A stretch of DNA of 64,000 nucleotides from NCBI GenBank assembly GCA_017849435.1, contig JAFIGY010000004.1:1-64000 (forward strand). The letters are read 5' to 3'. This DNA comes from Chitinophaga niabensis (lineage in GTDB: Bacteria; Bacteroidota; Bacteroidia; Chitinophagales; Chitinophagaceae). A program made the translations under genes and the position numbers. Shown one piece after another: positions 43,310 to 53,849 of the stretch; positions within the stretch are counted from its first letter, which is position 1; every line of letters starts with the position of its first letter. Under the pieces are notes generated by a model. The model had not been told where the DNA came from, did not search any database, and saw nothing but the letters and a program-made list of their open reading frames with translations.

Positions 43310-45049
43310 ATGCCCCCGAGCATCTTTCAAACCCTCTGCTCCCGGTTCGGTGAGAATATCTTCCACGAACAGCTCACCCGGGATGAGACGCCCACCGTTT
43401 GGACGCCTCAGGGAAAACTTGTGGCGGTGCTGGAATACCTCCGTTCGGAAGCAGAACAACCTTATCGCATGCTCTATGACCTTACGGCCATCGATGAGCG
43501 TGCGTTGAAAAGTCAATACAACGGAACCGGCGATTTTACCCTTGTCTATCACCTCTTTTCATTTGAACGGAACGCATTCATCCGCATAAAAACAGCCCTT
43601 CGCGGAGAGTATCCCACAGCCCCCAGCATTACCGACCTCTGGCCCTCCGCAAACTGGTATGAGCGGGAAGTTTATGATATGTTCGGCATCCGGTTTGAAG
43701 GGCATCCGCTCCTGAAACGTATACTCATGCCCGTTACCTGGGAAGGATATCCCCTGCGCAAGGAACATCCCGCCCGTGCCACGGAAATGGGACCATTCCG
43801 GTTGTTTGATGAAAAAGAAGACAGAGAGCAGCAGGCGCTGCAATTCAAGCCGGAAGAGTGGGGCCTGCAACGCCACAGCGATGACGCGGATTTCATGTTC
43901 CTCAACATCGGCCCGCAACACCCCGGCACCCACGGCGTGCTGCGAATCATCCTGCAGCTGGATGGTGAAGATATTGTGGACGCTGTGCCGGATATCGGCT
44001 TCCACCACCGCGGGGCCGAGAAAATGGGCGAACGGCAGTCGTGGCACACCTATATTCCCTATACCGATCGCATTGACTACCTCGGTGGAGTGAATAACAA
44101 TCTCGCTTATCTGCTGGCCGTGGAAAAGCTGGCCGGTATCGGGGTGCCGGAACGCGCAGAAGTGATCCGTGTAATGCTTTGCGAACTCTTCCGTATTGCC
44201 AGCCATCTCGTATGGTATGGCACTTTCGCACAGGATGTAGGGCAGCTGTCCCCGGTATTCTACATGTTTACGGACCGCGAAAGAGTCTTCGAGATCATTG
44301 AAGCCGTTTGCGGCGGGCGCATGCATCCCAACTGGTTCCGCATCGGCGGCGTAGCGCAGGATCTGCCGAACGGCTGGGATAAGCTGGTGCGGGATTTTCT
44401 CAATTATTTCCCGAAGAAACTGAAGGAATACGACAAGATGGTGATGCGCAACGGCCTGTTCAAGGCACGCACGGTGGGCATCGGGGTGTTCACACAGGAG
44501 GAGGCGATCGACTGGGGTGTGACCGGGCCCGGACTAAGAGCCTGCGGAATGGAATGGGATATGCGGAAGAAGCGCCCTTACAGTGGTTATCAGCATTTCG
44601 AATTTGATATACCTGTTGCGCAGAACGGTGATTGCTACGACCGTGCTGCGGTGCGGGTGAATGAAATGTGGCAAAGCCTGCGTATCATCGAACAATGCCT
44701 GAACAATATGCCCGCCGGCTCTTATAAATCCGATCATCCGCTTGCCACACCACCATTGAAACAGTTCACCATGCAGGATATCGAAACACTCATCCATCAC
44801 TTCCTCAACGTTAGCTGGGGACCGGTGATCCCCGGCGGGGAAGCGATGAGCTGCATTGAAGCAACGAAGGGATGGAACGGATATTACCTGACCAGTGATG
44901 GGAACACCTCACCCTACCGCGTCCGCGTACGCACACCGTCATTCGCACATATGCAGATGGTGCCGTATATCAGTCGCGGTTACACGGTGGCCGATCTGCT
45001 TTCTATCCTTGGCGCCATGGATTATGTACTGGCCGATATTGACAGATAA
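43310..45049 (+). CDS. nuoCD: Fused NADH-quinone oxidoreductase subunits C and D
   Basis: 579 residues. The NuoC part (about 1-185) has [34 protein letters not shown] and LRKEHP. The NuoD part starts near 200 with [20 protein letters not shown] and ends [35 protein letters not shown] fusion is known in E. coli and some other bacteria. It is the peripheral-arm quinone-binding module. The short linker contains [14 protein letters not shown]. The start ATG at 43310 follows a gap of 81 bases after the MBL gene. Confidence 0.96.
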   Translation: MPPSIFQTLCSRFGENIFHEQLTRDETPTVWTPQGKLVAVLEYLRSEAEQPYRMLYDLTAIDERALKSQYNGTGDFTLVYHLFSFERNAFIRIKTALRGEYPTAPSITDLWPSANWYEREVYDMFGIRFEGHPLLKRILMPVTWEGYPLRKEHPARATEMGPFRLFDEKEDREQQALQFKPEEWGLQRHSDDADFMFLNIGPQHPGTHGVLRIILQLDGEDIVDAVPDIGFHHRGAEKMGERQSWHTYIPYTDRIDYLGGVNNNLAYLLAVEKLAGIGVPERAEVIRVMLCELFRIASHLVWYGTFAQDVGQLSPVFYMFTDRERVFEIIEAVCGGRMHPNWFRIGGVAQDLPNGWDKLVRDFLNYFPKKLKEYDKMVMRNGLFKARTVGIGVFTQEEAIDWGVTGPGLRACGMEWDMRKKRPYSGYQHFEFDIPVAQNGDCYDRAAVRVNEMWQSLRIIEQCLNNMPAGSYKSDHPLATPPLKQFTMQDIETLIHHFLNVSWGPVIPGGEAMSCIEATKGWNGYYLTSDGNTSPYRVRVRTPSFAHMQMVPYISRGYTVADLLSILGAMDYVLADIDR

Positions 45050-45061
45050 AAATTGACCATC

Positions 45062-45526
45062 ATGCTTACCACCGCAGAAAAGGAACTGATAGAACACGAG
45101 ATCCGGCAGGTGCCGGCGAAGAAGGCTGCCTGCATTGAAGCGTTGAAGATCGTTCAGGAACATCGCCGCTGGGTATCGGATGAAAGCATTCAGGATGTGG
45201 CGGACATCCTGGAGATGAGCCCCGCGGAAGTGGATAGCGTGGCTACTTTTTACAACCTGATCTTCCGCCAGCCTGTAGGCAGACATATTATCCTGCTGTG
45301 CGACAGTATCAGCTGTTACGTGATGGGCTATCGCGATCTGCACCGGCATATCACCCGCCTGCTCGGCATACAATACGGTCAAACCACGCCGGACGGCCGT
45401 TTTACCCTGCTTCCCAATCCATGCCTCGGTACCTGCGATCATGCGCCTGCGCTCATGGTGGATCATGATCTTTACCGCGATCTGCAACCGGAAACATTGG
45501 AAAACATCCTGGCAAAATATACCTGA
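45062..45526 (+). CDS. nuoE: NADH-quinone oxidoreductase subunit E
   Basis: 154 residues from the ATG at 45062 (a TTG three codons earlier is less likely). A thioredoxin-like fold holds the 2Fe-2S cluster N1a: Cys-x4-Cys in LLCDSISCYVMG and Cys-x3-Cys in NPCLGTCDHAP. Part of the NADH-oxidising module with NuoF and NuoG. It is 12 bases after nuoCD and ends one base before nuoF. Confidence 0.95.
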   Translation: MLTTAEKELIEHEIRQVPAKKAACIEALKIVQEHRRWVSDESIQDVADILEMSPAEVDSVATFYNLIFRQPVGRHIILLCDSISCYVMGYRDLHRHITRLLGIQYGQTTPDGRFTLLPNPCLGTCDHAPALMVDHDLYRDLQPETLENILAKYT

Positions 45527-45527
45527 T

Positions 45528-46799
45528 ATGGAACGTCCGTTAACACAACATATCGCCTTTCCGCCGCTTGGGCTCCGCCAGTACGAAGCTGTAGGCGGCT
45601 ATCAGGCTGCGCGCAAGGCTGTAAAACATATGTCGCCGCAGGAAGTGTTGGATATAGTGAAGGAGTCCAATATCAAAGGCCGGGGTGGCGCAGGTTTCAG
45701 CACAGGAATGAAATGGAGCTTTGTGCCCATGAATGTTAGCGGACCGAAGTATCTCGTGGCCAATGCGGATGAGATGGAGCCCGGAACGTTCAAGGACAGA
45801 TGGCTGCTGGAAGGTAATCCCCATCAGCTTATTGAAGGGATGATTGTAGCTGCTTACGCGATCCAGGCCACTGAGGCGTTCGTATTTCTCCGCTGGGCCT
45901 ATAAGACTGCGGCGGCAGAGATCAGGAAGGCAATACAGGAAGCATATGATGCCGGTTACCTCGGGCAAAAGATACTCGGAACGGATTACTCCCTTGACCT
46001 GCATTTGCATACCGGTGTGGGCAGATATATGTGCGGTGAAGAAACCGCATTGCTTAATTCCCTCGAGGGCAAACGCGCTACACCCCGCTCCAAACCCCCG
46101 TTCCCGCAAGTGAGCGGCCTGTTTGGCAGGCCCACTATCGTGAATAACGTGGAAACGCTCAGCTATATCCCGCATATCGTGAATAAAGGGGCCGCGTGGT
46201 TCCAGTCCCTCAGTCATACCGCTGACGGGGGAACGAAGATCTATGGCGTTAGCGGGCGTGTGAAGAAGCCGGGGGCCTGGGAATTGCCAATGGGTACCAC
46301 CATGCGCGAACTGATCGAAGAACATGCCGGCGGAATGCTGGATGGATACCGGTTCAGAGGAGCGCTGCCGGGAGGCGCTTCCACAGATTTTCTCGTAGAG
46401 GAGCACCTGGACGTGAAGATGGATTTTGCCGGTGTTGCCGCTGCGGGCAGCCGTCTGGGAACAGGCACGATGGTGGTGTTGGATGACAGAACCTGCCCCG
46501 TGGGATTCGTACACAATCTGGAGCATTTTTTTGCACAGGAGTCCTGCGGCTTCTGTACACCCTGCCGCGAGGGTCTGCCATGGACGGAAAAGTTACTCTG
46601 GGCCATTGAACAGGGAGAAGGGAGAGCGGAAGATCTGGCATTGCTGGCCTCACACGCCACATTGCTCGGCCCGGGAAACACTTTCTGCGCACTGGCCCCC
46701 GGCGCCATGGAACCACTACAAAGCGCATTAAAATATTTCCGGGATGATTTTGAAAGACATATCAAAGAGAAGAAATGTCCATACCATACATATACATAA
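45528..46799 (+). CDS. nuoF: NADH-quinone oxidoreductase subunit F
   Basis: 423 residues; binds NADH and FMN. It has GRGGAGFSTGMKWSF (FMN/NADH glycine-rich loop), NADEMEPGTFKDR, GEETALLNSLEG and the N3 4Fe-4S motif ESCGFCTPCREG with a fourth Cys in NTFCALAPGA. The start ATG at 45528 is one base after the nuoE stop. Confidence 0.97.
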   Translation: MERPLTQHIAFPPLGLRQYEAVGGYQAARKAVKHMSPQEVLDIVKESNIKGRGGAGFSTGMKWSFVPMNVSGPKYLVANADEMEPGTFKDRWLLEGNPHQLIEGMIVAAYAIQATEAFVFLRWAYKTAAAEIRKAIQEAYDAGYLGQKILGTDYSLDLHLHTGVGRYMCGEETALLNSLEGKRATPRSKPPFPQVSGLFGRPTIVNNVETLSYIPHIVNKGAAWFQSLSHTADGGTKIYGVSGRVKKPGAWELPMGTTMRELIEEHAGGMLDGYRFRGALPGGASTDFLVEEHLDVKMDFAGVAAAGSRLGTGTMVVLDDRTCPVGFVHNLEHFFAQESCGFCTPCREGLPWTEKLLWAIEQGEGRAEDLALLASHATLLGPGNTFCALAPGAMEPLQSALKYFRDDFERHIKEKKCPYHTYT

Positions 46800-46808
46800 C
46801 TGATCAAA

Positions 46809-49547
46809 ATGGCAACCATTTACATAGACAACAAGCCTTATGAGGTAAAGGACGGAAGGAATCTTCTGGAAGTCTGCCTCCAGCTGGGCATCGACCTGCC
46901 TTATTTCTGCTGGCATCCTGCGCTGGGTTCCGTGGGCGCCTGCCGTCAATGCGCCATTAAGAGCTTTAAGGATGAGAATGATACCAAAGGCCGGCTGGTG
47001 ATGAGTTGCATGGAGCCGGTGAAAGATAATATTCGTATATCCGTGAACGATAAGGACGCGGTACATTTCAGGGAACAGGTGATCGGCTGGCTGATGACCA
47101 ATCATCCTCATGATTGTGCCGTATGCGATGAAGGAGGAGCCTGTCACCTGCAGGATATGACAGTGATGACGGGCCACAGCTACCGGAATTATCGCTTCAC
47201 CAAACGTACATACCGCAATCAGTACCTCGGGCCTTTCCTGAACCATGAAATGAACAGATGCATCCAATGCTACCGCTGCGTACGTTTTTACAAGGATTAT
47301 GCCGGGGGAAAAGACCTGAACGTTTTTGCAGCACATCACCACGTGTATTTCGGAAGGGAAAAAGATGGAAAACTGGAAAGCGAGTTCAGTGGTAACCTGG
47401 CGGAAGTTTGTCCTACCGGCGTGTTCACAGACAAAACCCTCCAATCCCACTACACCCGCAAATGGGATATGGACTATGCACCGTCTGTATGCCAGGGCTG
47501 CTCCCTGGGATGCAACATCGTAGCCGGAGAACGTTATGGTTCCCTGCGGCAGATCACGAACCGCTACAATGGGGAAGTGAACGGATACTTTCTGTGCGAC
47601 AGAGGACGCTATGGATATGAATTTGTGAACAGTGTACACCGTATCCGTGAGCCCGCCATCCGCCCGCACCTGAATGGTACTTCCAGCAAAGAACACATCA
47701 TCCGCCATGTAGCGGCTAAGCTGAAAGAAGGCAAGGTCATCGGCATCGGTTCGCCAAGGGCCAGTCTCGAATCCAATTTCGCTTTGCGGCAGCTGGTAGG
47801 AGAGAAACATTTTTACAATGGGATGTCGGATGCGGATCACGACCATACAGCCCTCGCTCTCAAAATACTCCGGGATGGCCCCGTTCCCCCCGCCGCCCTG
47901 CATGAGGTGGAAAAAGCGGATATGATACTGATACTCGGGGAAGATGTAACGAATACCGCTCCGATGCTGGCGCTGGCGGTGCGGCAGGCCGTAAGGCAAC
48001 GCCCGATGCAGGACGCCATGCGGGAAATTCACCTGTCCGCCTGGCAGGATGCCGCTGTAAGGGAAGCCATGCAGGAAGAAAAAGGTCCGCTTTTCATCCT
48101 CAACACCTTCCCCACAAAGCTGGACGAGCTGGCTACCCGGGTACAAAGGGATGCACCGGAAAATCTTATTCGTATAGCCTTTCAGGTGAGTCATTCCCTG
48201 GATGCCGCCATACCGGAAGTGCCGGATCTTGGAGAGGTGGAACAGATGCTGGTGAACCAGATAACGGATGCATTACTGGCAGCTCAACGACCACTTATCA
48301 TCAGCGGTTATGGCAGCGGGTACGATGCTTTTATGAAAGCGGCCGCCAATATCAGCGGGGCCTTGCAAAAGAAAGGAAAACAGCCCATGTTAAACCTCAC
48401 CGTACCGGAATGTAATAGTCTTGGTCTGGAGATGCTTGGTGGTCACCGCCTGGATTCAGCGTTCGATGTATTACTGCACGGAGACGCAGAAACAGTCATC
48501 GTGCTGGAGAACGATCTGTATCGCCGTGCGGACAAGCACAAGATAGAAGCGATGTTCAGGTATGCAAAAGAAGTGATCCTCATCGATCATCTGTATAACC
48601 AGACCGCGGAAAAGGCATCCGTGTTGCTGCCTGCCGGAACGTTCGCGGAATCGGACGGTACCATTGTGAACAATGAAGGCCGCGCGCAGCGCTATTATCA
48701 GGTATATGTGCCGAAAGGATCCGTACAGGAAAGCTGGCGCTGGTGCCTGGAAATTGCCCAGGCTGCGGGTATTCACCGCCTCAACGGTTTGCGGCATCTC
48801 GATGATATTGTATGGGCGATGTCCATCGCTGTTCCGGCGCTGGAACCCGTGCAACGGCTGGCGCCGCACGCGGATTTCAGGATCGCCGGTCAGAAGATCC
48901 CCCGTGAACCGCACCGCTATAGTGGTCGCACGGCGATCGATGCCAATAAGAACGTAAGTGAACCGAAGCCGCCGGATGATCCGGATACACCGTTCTCTTT
49001 CACGATGGAAGGTTTCCGCGGAGAACCGCCCGCTCCGCTGATCCCCTTCTTCTGGGCACCGGGCTGGAATTCGGTACAATCAATCAACAAATTTCAATCC
49101 GAGATCGGCGGTCATCTGCACGGAGGCGATCCGGGGAAGCGTCTGCTGGAAGGAAACAGGAACGGAGAGATCACTTATTTCCTGGAAGCGCCGGAGGCCT
49201 ATGTGCCTATTCCGGGGCATGTGCACATCATACCCGTTTATCACATTTTCGGTTCGGAGGAATTGAGTATGCATACACCCGCCATCGCGCAACAGGCGCC
49301 GGATTTCTTCTGCATTTACATGAACCCGGAAGACCTGCACCAATGGGGCATCACGCCCGGTATGTGGGTGAACTTTGAACTGGAGGGGCATGCTTATGTG
49401 ATGGCCGCCATGCCGAACAACTGGCTGCCCAAGGGCATTGCAGCCATAAACGCCGGATTACCACAGTCGCCGGTGGTGGATCTGCCCCAGTTTATCCGGA
49501 TGGGCGGCGATGCAGTGTCTGACAATATACATTCATCCACTTTCTAA
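46809..49547 (+). CDS. nuoG: NADH-quinone oxidoreductase subunit G
   Basis: 912 residues. The N-terminal 2Fe-2S (N1b) ligands lie in [17 protein letters not shown] and SCMEP. Next come N5 in [16 protein letters not shown] with an upstream His, and N4 in CIQCYRCVR with CPTG. The sequence then has [10 protein letters not shown] and [12 protein letters not shown], the four-Cys set of cluster N7, which is absent in mitochondria and many bacteria but present in E. coli and Thermus. A molybdopterin-oxidoreductase-like domain without cofactor fills the rest, and there is a C-terminal extension. It starts 9 bases after nuoF. Confidence 0.95.
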   Translation: MATIYIDNKPYEVKDGRNLLEVCLQLGIDLPYFCWHPALGSVGACRQCAIKSFKDENDTKGRLVMSCMEPVKDNIRISVNDKDAVHFREQVIGWLMTNHPHDCAVCDEGGACHLQDMTVMTGHSYRNYRFTKRTYRNQYLGPFLNHEMNRCIQCYRCVRFYKDYAGGKDLNVFAAHHHVYFGREKDGKLESEFSGNLAEVCPTGVFTDKTLQSHYTRKWDMDYAPSVCQGCSLGCNIVAGERYGSLRQITNRYNGEVNGYFLCDRGRYGYEFVNSVHRIREPAIRPHLNGTSSKEHIIRHVAAKLKEGKVIGIGSPRASLESNFALRQLVGEKHFYNGMSDADHDHTALALKILRDGPVPPAALHEVEKADMILILGEDVTNTAPMLALAVRQAVRQRPMQDAMREIHLSAWQDAAVREAMQEEKGPLFILNTFPTKLDELATRVQRDAPENLIRIAFQVSHSLDAAIPEVPDLGEVEQMLVNQITDALLAAQRPLIISGYGSGYDAFMKAAANISGALQKKGKQPMLNLTVPECNSLGLEMLGGHRLDSAFDVLLHGDAETVIVLENDLYRRADKHKIEAMFRYAKEVILIDHLYNQTAEKASVLLPAGTFAESDGTIVNNEGRAQRYYQVYVPKGSVQESWRWCLEIAQAAGIHRLNGLRHLDDIVWAMSIAVPALEPVQRLAPHADFRIAGQKIPREPHRYSGRTAIDANKNVSEPKPPDDPDTPFSFTMEGFRGEPPAPLIPFFWAPGWNSVQSINKFQSEIGGHLHGGDPGKRLLEGNRNGEITYFLEAPEAYVPIPGHVHIIPVYHIFGSEELSMHTPAIAQQAPDFFCIYMNPEDLHQWGITPGMWVNFELEGHAYVMAAMPNNWLPKGIAAINAGLPQSPVVDLPQFIRMGGDAVSDNIHSSTF

Positions 49548-49557
49548 AACGGATCAT

Positions 49558-50520
49558 ATGCAACAGGCTGCAGTAAATTATTGGTGGATCGTTGGCGGGG
49601 TATTGTTCGTACTGCTCAATACCGCAGCAGGACTGATATGGCTGGAACGCAGACTGCTGGCACTCTGGCAGGATCGTTACGGCCCTAACCGCGCTGGTCC
49701 CTTCGGTTTGCTGATTGTGCTGGCGGATACGATCAAACTGTTTTTTAAGGAGGACTGGATACCACCTTTTGCGGACAAAGCTGTGTTTGTGTTCGCACCG
49801 GCCGTTGTAGTGGCCAGTGTGTTGATGAGTTTTACCGTGATCCCGTTTGGGCCGAATGTAGTGGTGGCGGATTTCAACATCGGGCTGCTGTTCTTTTTGG
49901 CGATGTCGTCCCTGGGGGTATACAGTATTGTGCTGGGTGGATGGGCCTCCAACAACAAATACGCCCTGCTTGGAGCCATGCGGGGGGCTTCACAGATGAT
50001 CAGCTATGAGGTGTTTATGGGACTGGCATTGATGGGTGTGGTATTGATGAGCGGCAGCTTTAACCTCCGGGAAATTGTGGAAGCGCAAAAGGGGCTCTGG
50101 TACATTGTTCCACAGCTGCTTGGTTTTGTGATCTTCTTTATAGCCGGCGTTGCCGAAACACATCGGCTGCCATTTGATATTCCCGAAGCGGAAAGCGAGC
50201 TGGTGGCAGGCTTTCACGCAGAATATTCCGGGATGAAGTTCGGGATGTTCTTCATCGGGGAATACCTCGGCATCACGCTCATCTCTTCCATGATCGTGAC
50301 CCTGTACTTCGGCGGCTGGCTGGGACCGGCTTTCCTTCCCGGTGTGATCTGGTTCATCCTGAAAACATTCGTATTCATCGCCATATTCATCCTCATGCGC
50401 GCTTCCATGCCGAGGCCGCGGTATGATCAGCTGATGGAATATGGATGGAAAGTATTGTTCCCCCTTTCGCTGCTGAACCTGCTGGTAACTGCTGCGATTA
50501 TACTCATTTTGAAAGAATAA
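49558..50520 (+). CDS. nuoH: NADH-quinone oxidoreductase subunit H
   Basis: 320 residues from the ATG at 49558 (an earlier start would overlap nuoG). Eight or so TM helices form the foot of the quinone chamber. It has [31 protein letters not shown]-like [12 protein letters not shown], the acidic loop [23 protein letters not shown] and the C-terminal [18 protein letters not shown], all hallmarks of the family. A 67-base gap with short repeats separates it from nuoI. Confidence 0.96.
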   Translation: MQQAAVNYWWIVGGVLFVLLNTAAGLIWLERRLLALWQDRYGPNRAGPFGLLIVLADTIKLFFKEDWIPPFADKAVFVFAPAVVVASVLMSFTVIPFGPNVVVADFNIGLLFFLAMSSLGVYSIVLGGWASNNKYALLGAMRGASQMISYEVFMGLALMGVVLMSGSFNLREIVEAQKGLWYIVPQLLGFVIFFIAGVAETHRLPFDIPEAESELVAGFHAEYSGMKFGMFFIGEYLGITLISSMIVTLYFGGWLGPAFLPGVIWFILKTFVFIAIFILMRASMPRPRYDQLMEYGWKVLFPLSLLNLLVTAAIILILKE

Positions 50521-50550
50521 GCATGATCATTTATAGTTATTCGCATTTGA

Positions 50551-50583
50551 CAATTCGTAATTGATAATTGATAATTCGTAATT
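50551..50583. repeat. Short direct repeats in the nuoH-nuoI gap
   Basis: The 11-mer AATTCGTAATT occurs at 50552-50562 and 50573-50583, separated by a TGATAAT tandem. The 67-base gap is otherwise AT-rich. It looks like a small intergenic repeat that has entered the operon. Confidence 0.7.
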
Positions 50584-50587
50584 AACT

Positions 50588-51103
50588 ATGTTCAGTCTTA
50601 TCAGAAGCATGTGGCTGGTTTTCCTGCACATGTTCCACAAACGGGAAACCTACCAGTACCCGGAACAAAAAGCCCCGCTGCCGGCCCGCTGGCGTGGCCG
50701 CATCGCCCTCACCCGGGACCCTGACGGCGGGGAGCGCTGTGTAGGCTGCTACCTCTGTGCAGCTGCCTGTCCGGTTGACTGTATTGCATTGCAGGCTACC
50801 GAGGCGCCGGACGGCCGGAGGTACCCGTCATTCTTCCGCATCAATTTCTCCCGCTGCATCTTTTGCGGATTCTGCGAAGAGGCTTGTCCTACTTACGCGA
50901 TCCAGCTGCTGCCGGATTTTGAGATCGCGGAGTATGACCGGCAGAACCTGGTGTATGAGAAGGAAGATCTGTTGATCAACAGTCAGGGGAAATACCCGGG
51001 ATACAACTATTACAAAGTGGCGGGCATGTCCATCAGCGGAAAAGACAAAGGGGAAGCGGCGAAGGAAGACCAGCCGGTGGATGTGAAAAGCCTTTTACCA
51101 TAA
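50588..51103 (+). CDS. nuoI: NADH-quinone oxidoreductase subunit I
   Basis: 171 residues. Two 4Fe-4S motifs, [15 protein letters not shown] and [15 protein letters not shown], carry clusters N6a and N6b that pass electrons to N2. The N-terminal amphipathic helix [18 protein letters not shown] docks on the membrane arm. The C-terminus is extended and charged. Confidence 0.97.
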   Translation: MFSLIRSMWLVFLHMFHKRETYQYPEQKAPLPARWRGRIALTRDPDGGERCVGCYLCAAACPVDCIALQATEAPDGRRYPSFFRINFSRCIFCGFCEEACPTYAIQLLPDFEIAEYDRQNLVYEKEDLLINSQGKYPGYNYYKVAGMSISGKDKGEAAKEDQPVDVKSLLP

Positions 51104-51114
51104 AAGTATCATTC

Positions 51115-51642
51115 ATGGGACCAGCATTCTATATCGCTGCTGCTGTTGCCGTGATCTCCACACTGATGGTGATCACGCGCTACAATATTATGCACGCACT
51201 TTTGTACCTGATCGTTTCATTATTGAGCATTGCCGTGGTGTTCTACCTCTACGGTGCGCCCTTTATGGCCGCGCTGGAAGTGATCATTTATGCAGGCGCC
51301 ATTATGGTGTTGATCATCTTTTTTGTAATGATGCTCAACCTGGGGCCGCAAACAGCGGGAGAGGAGCGGATGTGGCTGCAGCCGCGCATATGGATAGGGC
51401 CGTCCATCCTCTGTGCAGCGCTGCTGCTGGAGCTGGGTTACCTCATCCTCCAACCCGCGCATGCAACGGGAGATATCCATGTGGTGGACCCGAAAACAGT
51501 GGGCAAAACACTTTTTGGCCCTTATATCCTGGCTGTAGAGCTGGCGGGCATGCTGCTGATGGCCGGGATTGTAGGGGCCTATCATTTAGGACGGCAAAAG
51601 AAAAAGATCACACATCGTTTCCTTGAAAGAACATCATCATGA
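51115..51642 (+). CDS. nuoJ: NADH-quinone oxidoreductase subunit J
   Basis: 175 residues with five TM helices. The family motif [24 protein letters not shown] marks the TM3 region with a pi-bulge. Proton-pumping membrane arm. It overlaps nuoK by 4 bases (ATGA). Confidence 0.95.
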   Translation: MGPAFYIAAAVAVISTLMVITRYNIMHALLYLIVSLLSIAVVFYLYGAPFMAALEVIIYAGAIMVLIIFFVMMLNLGPQTAGEERMWLQPRIWIGPSILCAALLLELGYLILQPAHATGDIHVVDPKTVGKTLFGPYILAVELAGMLLMAGIVGAYHLGRQKKKITHRFLERTSS

Positions 51643-51944
51643 TAACATCCACCACAGCAGGCCTGACCCTGGCAGGCATTCTCTTTACACTCGGACTGAT
51701 CAGCATCCTCATCCGCCGGAACATCATTTTCATGCTCGTTTCCGTAGAGATCATGCTGAATGCGGCAGGACTGGCATTTGTAGTAGCGGCTTCCCGATGG
51801 GGGCAGCCGGAAGGGCAGGTCATGTTCATGTTCATTCTTGCCATGGCAGCAGCGGAAGTTTCCGTAGGCCTGGCGTTGATCCTGCAATTATACCACCAGC
51901 TGAAAACGCTGGACAGCGATGAAGCCAGCAGGATGCGGGGATAG
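51639..51944 (+). CDS. nuoK: NADH-quinone oxidoreductase subunit K
   Basis: 101 residues, three TM helices with the conserved membrane Glu residues in [15 protein letters not shown] and [16 protein letters not shown], parts of the proton path. Starts within the nuoJ stop. Confidence 0.96.
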   Translation: MITSTTAGLTLAGILFTLGLISILIRRNIIFMLVSVEIMLNAAGLAFVVAASRWGQPEGQVMFMFILAMAAAEVSVGLALILQLYHQLKTLDSDEASRMRG

Positions 51945-51969
51945 TAACGTTAACGGATAAACGTTTTTT

Positions 51970-53832
51970 ATGCAATGGATCTATCTCATACCGGCATTGC
52001 CTTTTTTGGGCGCATTGATCCTGGTGCTGTTCTCCAGGGCGATCGGTAAAACAGGCGTGTCCCTGATCGGTTGCGGCAGCGTGGGCATTGCCGCGCTGAT
52101 CACGCTGATAGCAGGCGGGCAGTTCATCGGGGGCGGATGGCAACAATTTACCCTGCCGTTATGGAACTGGTTGTCCATCGGGGATTTCAATATCGGTATC
52201 ACCCTGCATCTGGACGCTTTGTCGTTGGCGTTCACATTTGTGATCACCTTCGTAGGTTTCCTCATCCACCTATATTCTACCGGCTACATGGCGGACGATC
52301 CCGACTATGCCCGTTTCTTCGCCTGTATGAACCTCTTTGTAGGCTCCATGCTCATGCTGGTGCTGGCGGATAACCTGTTGCTGTTGTACCTGGGCTGGGA
52401 AGGCGTAGGGTTGTGCAGTTATCTACTGATCGGTTTCTGGTACAAGGATCCGGCGAACGGAGCGGCCGCCCGTAAGGCTTTTATCGTAACGAGGGTAGGG
52501 GATACCGCGATGGCCATTGCATTGTTCCTGTTGGTACAACATACGGGGAGCCTGCAGCTGTCCACCATTCTCGCCCGCGCTACGCAGCTTTGGGCGCAGG
52601 GAGATCCCACGGTGACGCTGATCGCGTTCCTGCTTCTCGGCGGTGCTGTGGGTAAATCTGCGCAGTTACCACTGCAAACATGGTTACCCGATGCCATGGC
52701 CGGGCCAACGCCGGTCAGCGCGTTGATCCATGCAGCTACGATGGTGACCGCGGGCGTATACCTGATCGCCAGAACCAATATCCTGTTCATCCTTGCACCG
52801 GCAGCGCAAGCCACTGTAGCTATTGTAGGAGCGGTTACGCTGATACTCGCCGGTTGTAGTGCGTTTGTGCAGACGGACATCAAACGGGTATTGGCGTATT
52901 CCACCATCAGCCAGATCGGTTATATGTTCCTGGCGTTGGGCGTGGGTGCCTGGTCCGCCGCCGTTTTTCATTTCATCACACATGCCTTCTTCAAAGCGCT
53001 GTTGTTCATGGGGGCGGGGGCTGTTATCGTGGCTTTGCATCATGAGCAGGATATGTTCAGGATGGGCGGATTGCGGAAAAGTCTGCCCGGGGTGTTCTGG
53101 GTTTTCCTGACAGGGGCTGCATCATTGGTTGCCATTCCTTTTATCAGTGCAGGCTTTTACAGTAAAGACCAGATCGTATGGCTGGCCTGGTCTTCCGCGA
53201 ATGGCAACATCGGATATTGGCTGGTGGCGATCATCGGTGCATTCATCACGGCGATGTATACTTTCCGGATGGTGTTCCTTGTTTTCTTCGGAGAGGAAAA
53301 AACACATGTGCATCATCCGCCGGGAAGGAGCATGATGATCCCATTATATATACTGGCTGTGTGTTCCACCTTCGCCGGTTTTATCGAACTACCGCATACA
53401 CTGGGGCACATAACCATGCTGAGCGATCTCCTTCGTCCGGTACTCCCTTCTGTTCCCCTGCAATTCGAAAGCACAGGGCTGGAATGGGTATCGCAGGGGG
53501 TGGCTGCGTTGCTGAGCTTCCTCGGCATCTATATCATCTGGCGCAGTCTGTACATCCCGTTCCCGGTCGGTTTGAAGGAGTTCTGGAAGAACGGATGGGG
53601 ATTTGATATGGCGTACGACCGGATTTTTGTGCGGCCCTTTGTATTGCTGGCCCGCTGGAACCGCCGGGATATGGTGGATAAGCTGTATACCGGGCTGGCG
53701 GGACTTACCCGTTCTTTTCACCGGGCCATGTCCGCCACGCAAAGCGGTGTGTTGCGCTGGTACATCATGGGAATTGTGATGGGGGCCGTGTTGATCTTGT
53801 CCGTCATCATCTGGCGTCAATATGTAGTTTGA
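51970..53832 (+). CDS. nuoL: NADH-quinone oxidoreductase subunit L
   Basis: 620 residues, antiporter-like subunit at the end of the membrane arm. It has about 16 TM helices, the motif LLYLGWEGVGLCSYLLIGFW with the key Glu, QLPLQTWLPDAMAGPTPVSALIHAATMVTAG, and a C-terminal lateral helix region. The length fits the E. coli protein (613). Confidence 0.97.
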   Translation: MQWIYLIPALPFLGALILVLFSRAIGKTGVSLIGCGSVGIAALITLIAGGQFIGGGWQQFTLPLWNWLSIGDFNIGITLHLDALSLAFTFVITFVGFLIHLYSTGYMADDPDYARFFACMNLFVGSMLMLVLADNLLLLYLGWEGVGLCSYLLIGFWYKDPANGAAARKAFIVTRVGDTAMAIALFLLVQHTGSLQLSTILARATQLWAQGDPTVTLIAFLLLGGAVGKSAQLPLQTWLPDAMAGPTPVSALIHAATMVTAGVYLIARTNILFILAPAAQATVAIVGAVTLILAGCSAFVQTDIKRVLAYSTISQIGYMFLALGVGAWSAAVFHFITHAFFKALLFMGAGAVIVALHHEQDMFRMGGLRKSLPGVFWVFLTGAASLVAIPFISAGFYSKDQIVWLAWSSANGNIGYWLVAIIGAFITAMYTFRMVFLVFFGEEKTHVHHPPGRSMMIPLYILAVCSTFAGFIELPHTLGHITMLSDLLRPVLPSVPLQFESTGLEWVSQGVAALLSFLGIYIIWRSLYIPFPVGLKEFWKNGWGFDMAYDRIFVRPFVLLARWNRRDMVDKLYTGLAGLTRSFHRAMSATQSGVLRWYIMGIVMGAVLILSVIIWRQYVV

Positions 53833-53849
53833 TCTAAAACCGATAACGC

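Noticed and set aside
46728-48194. Long open frame (488 codons) on the minus strand opposite nuoG
   Set aside because: It is a shadow of nuoG: the plus strand has unmistakable Fe-S motifs, and the antisense frame has no recognisable domain.
50551-50583. CRISPR-like or IS-end repeat between nuoH and nuoI
   Set aside because: Only two short copies, no spacers, no transposase and no target duplication.
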